Below are positions 51,521-61,214 of a stretch of DNA of 64,000 nt, in pieces. The stretch is from Faeciplasma sp048393055. Lineage in GTDB: Bacteria > Bacillota > Clostridia > Oscillospirales > Ruminococcaceae. Location: contig DBFJJS010000017.1 in assembly GCA_048393055.1 (NCBI GenBank), positions 1 through 64,000 of the forward strand, given 5' to 3'. Under the pieces are notes generated by a model. It was not told the DNA's origin. It saw only the letters and a program-made list of their open reading frames with translations, and did not search any database. Numbering within the stretch: position 1 is the first letter of the stretch; every line of letters starts with the position of its first letter. The translations under genes were made by a program, and so were the position numbers.

Positions 51521-51797
51521 GAAGCTGCCTGTCCGCACCTGCACGGGCTGCGGGCAGCCGAAGGAAAAAAGAGAGCTCATAAGGATAGTGCGCACGCCGG
51601 AGGGAAGCATATTGATAGACCCGACGGGGAAAAAATCGGGGCGCGGGGCGTATATCTGCCGTGACATTGAGTGCCTTAAAAAGGCGAAAAAGGCAAAAAG
51701 GCTGGAAAAGGCTCTTTCGGCGCAGATACCGGACGAGGTATATGCGCAGCTCGAGGCGGAGCTCGCGGACGCCTTAAACAGCGGGAAGGAAATATGA
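51507..51797 (+). CDS. ylxR: YlxR (RnpM) RNA-binding protein
   Basis: A 96-residue protein with RTCTGCGQPKEKREL and GRGAYICRD, the YlxR signature. The B. subtilis protein has been reported to modulate RNase P (RnpM). Overlaps nusA by 14 bases and ylxQ by 4, so all are coupled. Confidence 0.92.
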   Translation: MNRTKKLPVRTCTGCGQPKEKRELIRIVRTPEGSILIDPTGKKSGRGAYICRDIECLKKAKKAKRLEKALSAQIPDEVYAQLEAELADALNSGKEI

Positions 51798-52102
51798 GCG
51801 ATATAAAAGGAATACTTACCATCTGCCGCAGGGCCGGAAAGCTTATAGCGGGGATGGACGAGGTAAAAAAGGGCTGCCGCAGCGCCGCGGCGGTAGGCAT
51901 AATAATTTCCGGCGACATTTCAAACAACTCCCTGTCAGAGATAACATCTGCCGCCAAAAGGGCGGGGATACCCGTATATCAGACCGATATGTCGACATAT
52001 GACGTCGGCATGGCGCTGGGAAAGCCGTACGCGGTAATGGCTGTAACAGATCCGGGATTTTTAAACGCCATGAAAAAGGGGCTTACCGAGTTAGATATTT
52101 AA
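51794..52102 (+). CDS. ylxQ: YlxQ, L7Ae-family ribosomal protein-like
   Basis: A 102-residue L7Ae/L30e-fold RNA-binding protein (ICRRAGKLIAGMDEVKKG; DISNNSLSEITSAAK). The family binds K-turn RNA. It is co-translated with ylxR through an ATGA overlap and sits before infB as usual. Confidence 0.9.
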   Translation: MSDIKGILTICRRAGKLIAGMDEVKKGCRSAAAVGIIISGDISNNSLSEITSAAKRAGIPVYQTDMSTYDVGMALGKPYAVMAVTDPGFLNAMKKGLTELDI

Positions 52103-52152
52103 GCCTTAGACCAGCGGGGGAAAAGCAACTATTGTAAGTAAGGAGATTGCCT

Positions 52153-54723
52153 ATGATAACAAAATACAAACTAAACGATCTTGCAAAGGATTTAAAGCTG
52201 CCGGCAAACGACATAATCGACTGCCTGTCTGCAAAATACGGGGTTAAAAAGGCTTCGTCGTCGCTTGTGCCGGAGGAGGTAAACTACGTTTTAGAGTATT
52301 TTACTCAGAAAAATCAGGTTGACAGCTTCGACAGCTACTTCGCGTACCGTCCGGCTAAGAAGCAGGAGGGCGAAAAAGAAGCTCAGAACGAGGCAAAGCC
52401 TGTCCAGAACGCGGAAAAACCGGCTCAGAGCACGGAAAAACCGGCTCAGAGCGCGGCAAAGCCGGCTCAGAATTCGGCGAAGCCGATTCAGAACGAGGTA
52501 AAGCCTGCACAGAATGCGGCGAAGCCGATTCAGAGTGAGGCGAAGACTGTCAAGAGCTCGGAAAAGACGGTTCAGAACGAGGGCAAGCCGATCCAGAGCG
52601 CGGCAAGAGCTTCTCAGAAGAACACCTCAGGAAACGCTCCGCACAAATCCCGCAGCGACGAACACAAGCCTGCAAAGAAGCACGACAGGGGCGAGAGGAT
52701 ACAGCTTGTCACCAATTCCACCGGGACTTCGTCCTATGAGTCCAGCGAAAACAAGAAGGTAGTAGACACAAGGGGCAGCTATGTAAATATCGACAAGTAC
52801 AACGACAAGTACGACAATCTTGCCGACACCAAGAGCAGGTTCGGAGACAACTATCAGAAGAAGCAGAAGCTTGTTCAAAAATCCAAGCAGCAGAAGAAGG
52901 AGCGCCTTTCCACAAAGAAGGAGACCGAGGCGCAAAGGCTCAAGCGTCTTGAGCTCGAGCGCGCGAGAAAGCAGCAGCTAAAGGTCATGATACCTGACGA
53001 GATAGTCGTGTCTGAGCTTGCGACAAGGCTTAAGGCGACCGTTGCGGACGTAATTAAAAAGCTTATAGGTCTTGGAGTAATGGCTAACCAGAACCAGACT
53101 ATAGACTTTGACACCGCCGCGCTTGTAGCGGAGGAGATGGGCGCAAAGGTAGAGCGCGAGGTCGTTATGACGATCGAGGAGCGCCTTATAGTCGATGAAG
53201 AGGATAAGCCGGAGGATCTTCAGCCCAGAAGCCCCGTTGTGGTTGTCATGGGACACGTTGACCACGGCAAAACCTCGCTTTTGGATAAGATAAGGCATGC
53301 TAACGTCACGGCGACGGAGGCGGGAGGCATCACCCAGCACATAGGCGCGTACCGCGTGAGCGTAAACGGCAGGGAGATAACCTTCCTTGATACCCCAGGT
53401 CACGAGGCGTTTACCGCGATGAGGCTTCGCGGGGCTATGGTAACGGATATAGCGATACTCGTTGTCGCGGCGGACGACGGAATCATGCCACAGACCATAG
53501 AAGCCATAAACCATGCCAAGGCGGCAGGGGTTTCCATCATAGTTGCGATAAACAAGATGGATAAGGAAGGCGCTAACCCGGACAGAATAAAGCAGCAGCT
53601 TACCGAGCACGAGCTTGTTCCGGAGGAATGGGGAGGAGATATAATCTGCGTTCCCGTTTCCGCAAAGACAGGCCAGGGAATAGAGGAGCTTTTGGAGGAC
53701 GTTTTGCTTACGGCGGACGTGCTCGAGCTTAAGGCGAACCCGAACAGGCTTGCAAAGGGCTCTGTCATAGAGGCAAGGCTCGACAAGGGAAGAGGTCCGG
53801 TGGCGACAGTGCTTGTGCAGAACGGAACCTTAAAGCAGGGCGACGTTATCATTGCGGGAACTGCTGTCGGCAGGGTAAGGACCATGACCGACGACAAGGG
53901 AAGGACAGTGACCCAGGCAGGCCCTTCCGTGCCGGTCGAGATAACGGGACTTGCGGAAGTCCCATCGGCGGGAGACACCTTCAACGCCGTAGCGGACGAA
54001 AAGCTTGCAAGGGAGCTTGTCGAGCAGCGCAAGCAGGAGGCGAAGGAGGAGGTGTTCAAGCAGTATCAGAAGGTAACGCTTGACAACCTGTTCAGCCAGA
54101 TATCCGAGGGCGAGATAAAGGAGCTTCCCATTATAGTCAAGGCGGACGTTCAGGGCTCTGTAGAGGCTGTGAAGCAGTCCCTTGAGAAGATATCCAACGA
54201 CGAGGTAAAGGTAAAAGTCATACACGGCGGCGTGGGCGCTATTTCCGAGTCGGACGTAATGCTTGCCAACGCTTCCAACGCGATAATAGTAGGCTTTAAC
54301 GTAAGACCTGACCCGGTCGCGAAGGAAAACGCGGAGCGCGACGGCGTTGACCTGAGGACCTACAGGGTAATTTACGACGCTATCGAGGAAATAGAAACCG
54401 CCATGAAGGGAATGCTCGCGCCAAAGTATGTCGAGACGGACACCGCGCGCGTAGAGGTGCGCCAGGTTTATAAGATATCCGGCGTCGGCTCGGTGGCGGG
54501 CTGCTACGTTGTGAGCGGCAAGATATCAAGAAACGACCTTGTGCGCGTAGTGCGCGACGGTATAGTGATATCGGAGGATAAGATGTCCAGCCTCAAGAGG
54601 TTTAAGGACAATGTAAAGGAGGTCGCGGCGGGCTTTGAATGCGGCATAACCCTTGAAAAGTTCAATGACTTTAAGGAGGGCGACGTTTTCGAGGCGTACC
54701 AGATGACCGAGACCGCAAGGTAA
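52153..54723 (+). CDS. infB: Translation initiation factor IF-2
   Basis: IF-2 is the GTPase that places initiator tRNA on the 30S subunit. The ATG at 52153 has AAGGAG 7 bases before it; a TTG at 52147 is less suitable. The 856 residues include an IF2_N domain (about 1-55) and a low-complexity region in which residues 77-153 are eleven uninterrupted heptads (pattern [AIV]Q[NS]xxK[PT]). A second basic region follows, then the G domain (GHVDHGKTSLLD, DTPGHEAFTAMR, NKMDK, SAKTGQG) and domains II-IV. Confidence 0.97.
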   Translation: MITKYKLNDLAKDLKLPANDIIDCLSAKYGVKKASSSLVPEEVNYVLEYFTQKNQVDSFDSYFAYRPAKKQEGEKEAQNEAKPVQNAEKPAQSTEKPAQSAAKPAQNSAKPIQNEVKPAQNAAKPIQSEAKTVKSSEKTVQNEGKPIQSAARASQKNTSGNAPHKSRSDEHKPAKKHDRGERIQLVTNSTGTSSYESSENKKVVDTRGSYVNIDKYNDKYDNLADTKSRFGDNYQKKQKLVQKSKQQKKERLSTKKETEAQRLKRLELERARKQQLKVMIPDEIVVSELATRLKATVADVIKKLIGLGVMANQNQTIDFDTAALVAEEMGAKVEREVVMTIEERLIVDEEDKPEDLQPRSPVVVVMGHVDHGKTSLLDKIRHANVTATEAGGITQHIGAYRVSVNGREITFLDTPGHEAFTAMRLRGAMVTDIAILVVAADDGIMPQTIEAINHAKAAGVSIIVAINKMDKEGANPDRIKQQLTEHELVPEEWGGDIICVPVSAKTGQGIEELLEDVLLTADVLELKANPNRLAKGSVIEARLDKGRGPVATVLVQNGTLKQGDVIIAGTAVGRVRTMTDDKGRTVTQAGPSVPVEITGLAEVPSAGDTFNAVADEKLARELVEQRKQEAKEEVFKQYQKVTLDNLFSQISEGEIKELPIIVKADVQGSVEAVKQSLEKISNDEVKVKVIHGGVGAISESDVMLANASNAIIVGFNVRPDPVAKENAERDGVDLRTYRVIYDAIEEIETAMKGMLAPKYVETDTARVEVRQVYKISGVGSVAGCYVVSGKISRNDLVRVVRDGIVISEDKMSSLKRFKDNVKEVAAGFECGITLEKFNDFKEGDVFEAYQMTETAR

Positions 54724-54754
54724 CAGTCATTAGGAAAGGAATGGTGATAAGAGT

Positions 54755-55165
54755 ATGTCAGGCTTTAAATCGGGGCGCATGGCTTCCGACCTTCAAAGGA
54801 TAATAAGCGCGATGATACCGGCGCTCAAGGACCCAAGGCTTCATGGGCAGATGCTTACTGTCGTCAGGTGCGAGGTCTCGCGCGACAGCTCGAGCGCAAA
54901 GGTATATGTATCGAGCGTCGAGGGGATAGAGCGAGCAAAAGAGGCGGTAAAAGGGCTTGAGAGCGCGTCCGGGCTGATTAGACGCGAAATATCCTCGGTG
55001 CTTCACATAAGAAAAGCGCCGGAGCTTAAGTTTATCGCCGACGACTCCACCGAGTATTCCGCCCGCATATCGAAAATGCTGAAGGAGCTTGACCTGCCGC
55101 AGGACAGCGGGCAGCCGCAGGACAGCGGGCAGGACATTTCGGAGGGCGGTGCGTCCGATGAGTAA
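54755..55165 (+). CDS. rbfA: Ribosome-binding factor A
   Basis: RbfA is a KH-like factor for late 30S maturation and cold adaptation. The 136 residues contain RMASDLQRIISAMI, DSSSAKVYVS and RKAPELKFIADDSTEYS, then a repetitive tail (QDSGQPQDSGQ). Its last 8 bases overlap nrnA. Confidence 0.94.
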   Translation: MSGFKSGRMASDLQRIISAMIPALKDPRLHGQMLTVVRCEVSRDSSSAKVYVSSVEGIERAKEAVKGLESASGLIRREISSVLHIRKAPELKFIADDSTEYSARISKMLKELDLPQDSGQPQDSGQDISEGGASDE

Positions 55166-56114
55166 AATAGATTACGGCGAGCTGGCCGGTCTTATCGAAA
55201 AATGCGGCAGCGCGGTGATACTGACCCACAAAAGCCCGGATGGCGACTGTATCGGTGCGGGGCTTGCGCTGTGCTACTACCTCAGGTCAAAGGGGAAAAA
55301 GGCAAACGTCCTTAATTCCGACGGCATACCCAAAAGGTACGACTTTTTGGCGCAGGGGTACTCGGACGAGGAATTCGAGCCGGAATATGTTATATCGGTA
55401 GACCTTGCAGACACCCAGCTTCTCGGCGAACCGCTGGAAAAATACAAGGACAGGGTGGATTTGTGCATAGACCACCACAAGTCGAATAAGCTTTATGCTA
55501 AGCGCAGCTTTGTGGATGGCGACGCCTGCGCTGCCTGTCTGATGCTTTACGAGCTTTTCGGCTTTATGGGCGAGCTGGATGGCGCGGGGGAGCTTATAGC
55601 CTCCTGTCTGTACACTGGAATCGCCACCGACACCGGCTGCTTTAAATTTCAGAACACCAGCCCGCAGGCGCACAGGGCGGCGGCAAGGCTGATGGAGCTG
55701 GGCGTGGACTATGAAAATATAAACCGCAGGATGTTTGAAATAAAATCGCGCGGGAGGATTTTTGCCGAGCAGAAGCTTATCGGCAGGATGAAGTTCTTCT
55801 GCGGCGACGAAATAGCGCTTATAACCGTAACAAACGACATGATAGACGGCTACGGCATAGACCGCGCGGAGCTGGACGGCTTTGCTTCGATACCGCTTAC
55901 TGTTGAGGGCGTGAAGATAGGGATAACTCTGAAGCAGCAGGAGGACGCGCCAGGACAGTTCAAGGTCTCAATCCGCACTATCGACGCCGACGCCTCTAAA
56001 ATAGCGGAGCGCTTCGGCGGAGGAGGACACGCGCGGGCGGCTGGCTGCACCATTGAGGGAGACGTTCACGACGTCACGAGGATGATCGTCGAAGAGGCGG
56101 AAAAATACTTATGA
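55158..56114 (+). CDS. nrnA: DHH phosphoesterase NrnA-like
   Basis: NrnA degrades short RNA oligomers and dephosphorylates pAp. The ATG at 55158 overlaps the rbfA stop and gives 318 residues. DHH motifs: LTHKSPDGDCIG (metal ligands), DLADTQ, CIDHHKSN (the DHH), TDTGCFKF; the DHHA1 domain ends RFGGGGHARAAGC. An in-frame start at 55089 would lie inside rbfA. Coupled to truB by a 4-base overlap. Confidence 0.92.
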   Translation: MSKIDYGELAGLIEKCGSAVILTHKSPDGDCIGAGLALCYYLRSKGKKANVLNSDGIPKRYDFLAQGYSDEEFEPEYVISVDLADTQLLGEPLEKYKDRVDLCIDHHKSNKLYAKRSFVDGDACAACLMLYELFGFMGELDGAGELIASCLYTGIATDTGCFKFQNTSPQAHRAAARLMELGVDYENINRRMFEIKSRGRIFAEQKLIGRMKFFCGDEIALITVTNDMIDGYGIDRAELDGFASIPLTVEGVKIGITLKQQEDAPGQFKVSIRTIDADASKIAERFGGGGHARAAGCTIEGDVHDVTRMIVEEAEKYL

Positions 56115-56992
56115 AGCCGGGGATTTTGCTTGTAAACAAGCCCCAGGGGTTCACCTCCTTCGACGTTATAGCCGTTTTAAGGGGCATTTTGCACGAGAGA
56201 AGGCTCGGTCACACCGGAACGCTCGACCCCATGGCGACCGGGGTGCTGCCGGTTTTGGTGGGAAGCGCCGCGAAGGCCGCGGACATCCTTCCCGAAAACG
56301 AAAAAAGATACGAAGCGGGCTTTAAGCTCGGGCTTGCCACCGACACTCTCGACGTAACCGGCAAGACGGTTGAAACAGTAAGCGCCGTTGCGTCGCACGG
56401 GGACATAGAGCGGGTCTTGGAGTGCTTTCGGGGCAAAATAATGCAGACCCCGCCGATGTACTCCGCAGTAAGGGTAAACGGCAGGCGGCTTTACGAGCTG
56501 GCGCGCCGGGGAGAAGAGGTAAAAAGGCAGCCAAGAGAGGTGCATATTTACCGGCTTGAGCTTTTGGAGTTCAATGAAGGGCTTCAAACCGGTAGGCTTA
56601 TGGTGAGCTGCTCCAAGGGCACGTACATACGCTCGCTTATAGACGACATAGCCCGGGCGGCAGGAACGCTTGGGGTAATGACAGACCTTGTAAGGACATA
56701 TTCCCAGGGCTTTGAGCTTAAGGACTGCCTGAGCCTCGACGAAATAAAGGCGCTTGACGACCCGTTCAGCCGGATAATACCGGTGGACAGGCTGTTTGAG
56801 TGCTACAAAAGGCTGGATTTAAACGAGAAGCAGGCTGCAATGTATAAAAACGGCGTGAGGCTGGACTGTAAGCGCGTTCGCGGGGCAAACGAAAGCGAGG
56901 ACGGGATTTACCGCGTATACGGCGCGGAATTTCTGGGGCTTTGCGTGGTATCAAACGGCGAGCTGCGCGTTTACAAAAATTTCTGGCAATGA
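56111..56992 (+). CDS. truB: tRNA pseudouridine-55 synthase
   Basis: TruB makes pseudouridine 55 in the T loop of tRNAs. The 293 residues show GHTGTLDPMATG with catalytic Asp39, KRYEAGFKLGLATDT, MYSAVRVNGRRLYELAR and KGTYIRSLIDD. The C-terminal extension is normal for Bacillota. It sits between nrnA and ribF. Confidence 0.95.
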   Translation: MKPGILLVNKPQGFTSFDVIAVLRGILHERRLGHTGTLDPMATGVLPVLVGSAAKAADILPENEKRYEAGFKLGLATDTLDVTGKTVETVSAVASHGDIERVLECFRGKIMQTPPMYSAVRVNGRRLYELARRGEEVKRQPREVHIYRLELLEFNEGLQTGRLMVSCSKGTYIRSLIDDIARAAGTLGVMTDLVRTYSQGFELKDCLSLDEIKALDDPFSRIIPVDRLFECYKRLDLNEKQAAMYKNGVRLDCKRVRGANESEDGIYRVYGAEFLGLCVVSNGELRVYKNFWQ

Positions 56993-57016
56993 CGCTTTGA
57001 CGAAAGGCGGGATAGT

Positions 57017-57868
57017 GTGGATAAGGCGGTGCTTCTCGGATTGTTCGACGGCGTTCACATAGGACATGCCGCCGCGCTTGAGGCGCTTTGCAAAACCGGC
57101 GCGAAGGAAAAGCTGGTTTATACCTTCCGCTCGGCTGAGCTTGACACCAAGGGCGAAAGAAAGCTTTTGCTCACTGATTCGGAAAAGGAGGAGAAGCTTT
57201 TGTCGCTCGGCGCGGACAGAGTCATATTCGCGGATTTCAACAGCGTAAGAGAGCTTACGGCCGAGGAATTTGTTTGCGGAGTTTTGTCAGAGGAGCTTCA
57301 TGCGGAAGCGGTCGTGTGCGGCGAGAATTTCCGCTTCGGCAGGGGAGCTGCGGCCGGAAAAACAGAGCTTGAGGAGCTGCTGGGAGCGCGGCTGATATGC
57401 GTTCCGACGGTCTTTCGGGGCGGCGAGCCGGTCTCTACCACCAGAATACGCGGGCTTTTGGAAACGGGACGCATAAAGGAAGCCAACGCGCTTTTGGGAT
57501 ACCGCTACTTTGTCAGAGGCAGGGTGGTGCACGGCAACAGCTTCGGCAGGCGGATGGGGATAAGGACTATCAACACCGCGTGCAGCCCGTTAAAGCTTAT
57601 CCCTGCGGACGGCGTTTATTCAAGCGATGCCATTATAGACGGCAGGAGGTATCTGTCCGTTACCGACATAGGCGTAAAGCCCACCGTCTGCGACGGCGCG
57701 CAAAGGGGAGTGGAGACCCATATCCTTGAATTTGACGCGGATATATATGATACAACTGCAAGTATAATATTTAATGATTTTTACCGCGAGGAGAAAAAAT
57801 TTGACTCCACAGCGGAGCTTATAGATCAGATAAACCGTGATATAAACAGAAGAAGGGAGGAAGGCTGA
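57017..57868 (+). CDS. ribF: Bifunctional riboflavin kinase/FAD synthetase
   Basis: RibF makes FMN from riboflavin and then FAD. The FAD-synthetase half starts GLFDGVHIGH (8-17) and includes STTRIRGLL; the kinase half has GRVVHGNSFGRRMGIRTINT and DGVYSSDA. The 283 residues are a bit short of the usual 300-315, mainly in loops. GTG start with AAAGGCGGGA before it. No FMN riboswitch was recognised upstream. Confidence 0.94.
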   Translation: MDKAVLLGLFDGVHIGHAAALEALCKTGAKEKLVYTFRSAELDTKGERKLLLTDSEKEEKLLSLGADRVIFADFNSVRELTAEEFVCGVLSEELHAEAVVCGENFRFGRGAAAGKTELEELLGARLICVPTVFRGGEPVSTTRIRGLLETGRIKEANALLGYRYFVRGRVVHGNSFGRRMGIRTINTACSPLKLIPADGVYSSDAIIDGRRYLSVTDIGVKPTVCDGAQRGVETHILEFDADIYDTTASIIFNDFYREEKKFDSTAELIDQINRDINRRREEG

Positions 57869-57889
57869 GTTAATCAGCTTATTTTGAAC

Positions 57890-59344
57890 ATGAACGAGGT
57901 AAGAACAAGGTTTGCGCCCAGCCCTACGGGCTACATGCATATAGGAAACCTCAGGACCGCGCTTTACACCTATCTTATAGCGAAAAAGGCGGGGGGAAAG
58001 TTCATCCTGAGAATCGAGGACACCGACCAGGAAAGATATGTCGAGGGAGCGGTCGAGATAATATACCGCACTCTTAAAACGGTTGGCCTTAACTGGGACG
58101 AGGGTCCCGATATCGGAGGGCCTGTCGGACCGTATATTCAGTCGCAGAGGATGGGCATATTTAAAAAATACGCCCTGGAGCTTGTTGAAAAGGGAGAGGC
58201 GTATTACTGCTTCTGCGACAAGGACAGGCTCGCGGAGCTCAAAGCGGTGCAGGAGGCGTCGGGAGTCAGCCCGATGTACGACAGGCACTGCCGCAGCCTC
58301 TCAAAGGAGGAGGTAGACAAAAAGCTTGCCGAGGGCGTACCATACGTTATCCGCCAGAAGATACCTCTCGAGGGAACGACCACCTTCCACGACGAGCTTT
58401 ACGGCGACATAACCGTCGATAATTCCACGCTCGACGACCAGATACTTCTCAAGGCGGACGGAATGCCGACATATAACTTTGCGAACGTGGTGGACGACCA
58501 CCTTATGGGAATAACTCACGTCGTCAGGGGAAACGAGTATCTGGCCTCCACCCCCAAGTACAATCTTCTGTATAAGGCGTTCGGCTGGGAGATCCCAAAG
58601 TATATCCACGTCGAGCACATCATGAAGGACAAGCACAACAAGCTGTCCAAGCGAAACGGGGACGCATCCTTCGAGGACCTTATGGCAAAGGGATATCTTC
58701 CCGACGCTGTTATTAACTACATCGCGCTTCTGGGCTGGGCGCCCAAGGGCGAGCGCGAGATATTCAGCCTTTCGGAGCTTATAGAAGAGTTTGATATATC
58801 CGGCCTTTCAAAGTCCCCGGCGATATTCGACCCGCTAAAGCTTCGTGCAATAAACGCCGAATACATCAGGCGCATGACCCCGGAGAAATTTCTGGAGCAC
58901 GCGACGCCATATATCAGGCAGAGCGTTAAGCGCGAGGATGTGGATCTTGCGAAGATAGCGGCGCTTTTGCAGAACCGCACCGAGGTGTTTACCGACATCC
59001 CGGAGCAGGTCGATTTTATAGACAGTATGCCGGATTATGAGCTGTCGCTGTATGAAAACAAGAAGATGAAAACAAACTGCGACACCTCCTACGAGGTCCT
59101 TACCCACACCTTACCCGTTTTGGAGGGGCTGAAGGAGTGGAATTTCGATTCGCTTCACGACGCATTGTTTAAGCTTATAGCCGATATGGAGGTAAAAAAC
59201 GGCTATGTTTTATGGCCGGTGCGCGTGGCGATAAGCGGAAAGCAGTTCACTCCAGGAGGTGCGCTTGAAATAGCCGACATCATCGGAAGGGACGATACCC
59301 TTGAAAGAATGAGGCGCTCCATAAGGAAGCTTGAAAGCAGGTAG
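57890..59344 (+). CDS. gltX: Glutamyl-tRNA synthetase
   Basis: A class I synthetase charging tRNA-Glu. Of the clustered starts, the ATG at 57890 (MNEVRTRFAPSPTGYMHIGN) is preferred over TTG 57884; neither has a strong ribosome binding site, which hints at low or coupled translation from ribF. The 484 residues include the HIGN form of HIGH, GMPTYNFANVVDDH and KLSKRNGD (KMSKS equivalent). A tRNA-Glu gene lies 18 kb away. Confidence 0.95.
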   Translation: MNEVRTRFAPSPTGYMHIGNLRTALYTYLIAKKAGGKFILRIEDTDQERYVEGAVEIIYRTLKTVGLNWDEGPDIGGPVGPYIQSQRMGIFKKYALELVEKGEAYYCFCDKDRLAELKAVQEASGVSPMYDRHCRSLSKEEVDKKLAEGVPYVIRQKIPLEGTTTFHDELYGDITVDNSTLDDQILLKADGMPTYNFANVVDDHLMGITHVVRGNEYLASTPKYNLLYKAFGWEIPKYIHVEHIMKDKHNKLSKRNGDASFEDLMAKGYLPDAVINYIALLGWAPKGEREIFSLSELIEEFDISGLSKSPAIFDPLKLRAINAEYIRRMTPEKFLEHATPYIRQSVKREDVDLAKIAALLQNRTEVFTDIPEQVDFIDSMPDYELSLYENKKMKTNCDTSYEVLTHTLPVLEGLKEWNFDSLHDALFKLIADMEVKNGYVLWPVRVAISGKQFTPGGALEIADIIGRDDTLERMRRSIRKLESR

Positions 59345-59424
59345 CGGCGTGCGAGCATAAATTTTCAACATAAGACAATGTTTTTGCACACTTTACACAC
59401 CAATTACACACAGGCGTCTTATTC

Positions 59425-59430
59425 TATAAT
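59425..59430 (+). promoter_or_regulatory. Possible -10 element before the Gld-like operon
   Basis: TATAAT at 59425-59430. The region upstream (TTACAC at 59404-59409, 15-base spacing) is a poor -35, so this assignment is weak. Confidence 0.4.
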
Positions 59431-59459
59431 GTAACGCTGGCACGAAAGGATGAAAACTG

Positions 59460-60452
59460 ATGATAGAGGTAAAAAACCTTTGTAAGTCCTACGGCGACAA
59501 AAAAGCGGTGGACAACATAAGCTTCAAAGCCAACAACGGCGAAATCCTCGGATTTTTAGGGCCGAACGGCGCGGGAAAGTCCACTACCATGAACATACTC
59601 ACAGGATACCTTTCCTCAACGAGCGGCGAGGTGTATATAAACGGCAAGGAAATACTTGACGACCCCATAGGAGCGAAAAAGGAGATAGGATATCTTCCCG
59701 AGTTCCCGCCCCTGTATCTTGACATGACGGTAAAGGAGTACCTTTGCTTTATCTACGAGCTTAAGGGCTGCCGCCTGCCGAGAAACACCCATCTTAAAGA
59801 AATATGCGAGCTTGTCAAGATAGACAACGTCTACAACCGCATAATAAAGAACCTTTCAAAGGGATACAAGCAGCGCGTGGGGCTTGCGCAGGCGTTGGTG
59901 GGAAACCCCAAGGCTCTCATTCTCGATGAGCCCACCGTAGGTCTTGACCCGAAGCAGATAATCGAGATACGCACACTTATAAAAAAGCTCGGCAAAAACC
60001 ACACCGTCATCCTTTCGTCGCATATACTCACCGAGGTACAGGCGGTATGCGACAGGATAGTGGTAATAAACCAGGGGAAGATAGTCGCGGACGACACCGC
60101 CGACAACCTTTCAAACGCCCTCACTGCCGACCACAAGCTTATAGCCAGGATCGACGGCCCAAGGGAGGAAGTAATAAAGGTAGTAAGCGGCATTTCCGGC
60201 GTCGTTTCGGTTCTGGCGGACAGCCAGAGGGAAAAGGGCGTTTGGGAGTACAACATCGAGGCGGTAGAGGGAACGGATATAAGGCGTGAGCTCAACCGCA
60301 GGCTTGCCGCAAGAAACTGGTATATCATGGGTCTTAGGTCGAGCGAGCTTACCCTTGAGGATATCTTCTTAAAGCTTACCATGGGCGAGAGCGTAAACGA
60401 GTTTATGAACAAAAAGGCTGAAGATCTTGAAAGCCACAGCTTGGAGGGGTAA
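59460..60452 (+). CDS. ABC transporter ATPase, GldA-like
   Basis: A 330-residue ATPase with Walker A GPNGAGKSTT, signature LSKGYKQRVGLA, Walker B LILDEPTVGLDP and switch SSHILTEV. The C-terminal extension (about 230-330) is shared with GldA/YhaQ-type ATPases. With the next three genes it forms an ABC-2 system of the kind studied in Flavobacterium gliding, but in Clostridia its substrate is unknown. AAAGGA lies 10 bases before the ATG. Confidence 0.9.
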   Translation: MIEVKNLCKSYGDKKAVDNISFKANNGEILGFLGPNGAGKSTTMNILTGYLSSTSGEVYINGKEILDDPIGAKKEIGYLPEFPPLYLDMTVKEYLCFIYELKGCRLPRNTHLKEICELVKIDNVYNRIIKNLSKGYKQRVGLAQALVGNPKALILDEPTVGLDPKQIIEIRTLIKKLGKNHTVILSSHILTEVQAVCDRIVVINQGKIVADDTADNLSNALTADHKLIARIDGPREEVIKVVSGISGVVSVLADSQREKGVWEYNIEAVEGTDIRRELNRRLAARNWYIMGLRSSELTLEDIFLKLTMGESVNEFMNKKAEDLESHSLEG

Positions 60453-60454
60453 GC

Positions 60455-61183
60455 ATGAACGCAATATTTAAGCGCGAGGTAAGCGCGTATTTTAATTCTC
60501 TGATAGGTTACATCTTTTTGGCGGCGTTTTTTGCCGCGTCCGGAGTGCTTTTCGGGCTTACATCGGTCACGCAGAGCGCGCAGGACGGTCTTTTATACCT
60601 TACGACCGACATGTCGAGCATGTTCTCGCTTCTGTTCTTCGCCCTGCTGGTCCTGATACCGATTCTTACGATGAGGACTCTTTCTGAGGACAAGCGAAAT
60701 AAAACCGATCAGTGCCTTCTTACAGCGCCTATAAGCCTTACGTCGCTGGTTTTGGGCAAATATCTGGCGGCGTTTCTTATCTACCTGATGGGCGTTTTGA
60801 TGACGCTTGTCTATGCCATTGTGCTCAGCTTTTTCGCCGAGGTCGCATGGCTTGAGGTGCTTGGAAACGTAGTGGGCCTTATACTTGTCGGAGCGGCGTT
60901 TACGGCCGTCGGACTTTTTATCTCATCGCTCACCGAAAACCAGGTAATAGCGGCGGTGGGAAGCTTTGTATGCATGTGCGCGCTGTATCTGATATCTGCC
61001 ATCGGAGCTATCATACCGGTGGACTGGATAGCGAAAATATTTGCGGAGCTTTCCTTTGCGGACAGGTACTACACATTTACATACGGTATATTCGACTTTT
61101 CCAATGTGCTGTTCTTTATCAGCATAGCGGTGATATTTATCTTCCTGACCATAAGGGTTCTGGAAAGACGCCGCTGGAACTGA
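60455..61183 (+). CDS. ABC-2 type permease, GldF-like
   Basis: A 242-residue membrane protein with six predicted segments, beginning MNAIFKREVSAYFNSLIGYI, typical of GldF. The LSEDKRNKTDQCLLTAPIS stretch after the second segment is the usual coupling region. It starts 2 bases after the ATPase stop, with GGAGGGG as ribosome binding site. Confidence 0.9.
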   Translation: MNAIFKREVSAYFNSLIGYIFLAAFFAASGVLFGLTSVTQSAQDGLLYLTTDMSSMFSLLFFALLVLIPILTMRTLSEDKRNKTDQCLLTAPISLTSLVLGKYLAAFLIYLMGVLMTLVYAIVLSFFAEVAWLEVLGNVVGLILVGAAFTAVGLFISSLTENQVIAAVGSFVCMCALYLISAIGAIIPVDWIAKIFAELSFADRYYTFTYGIFDFSNVLFFISIAVIFIFLTIRVLERRRWN

Positions 61184-61214
61184 TTTGGCCTGGCGCAGAA
61201 AGGATTGAGACAGT

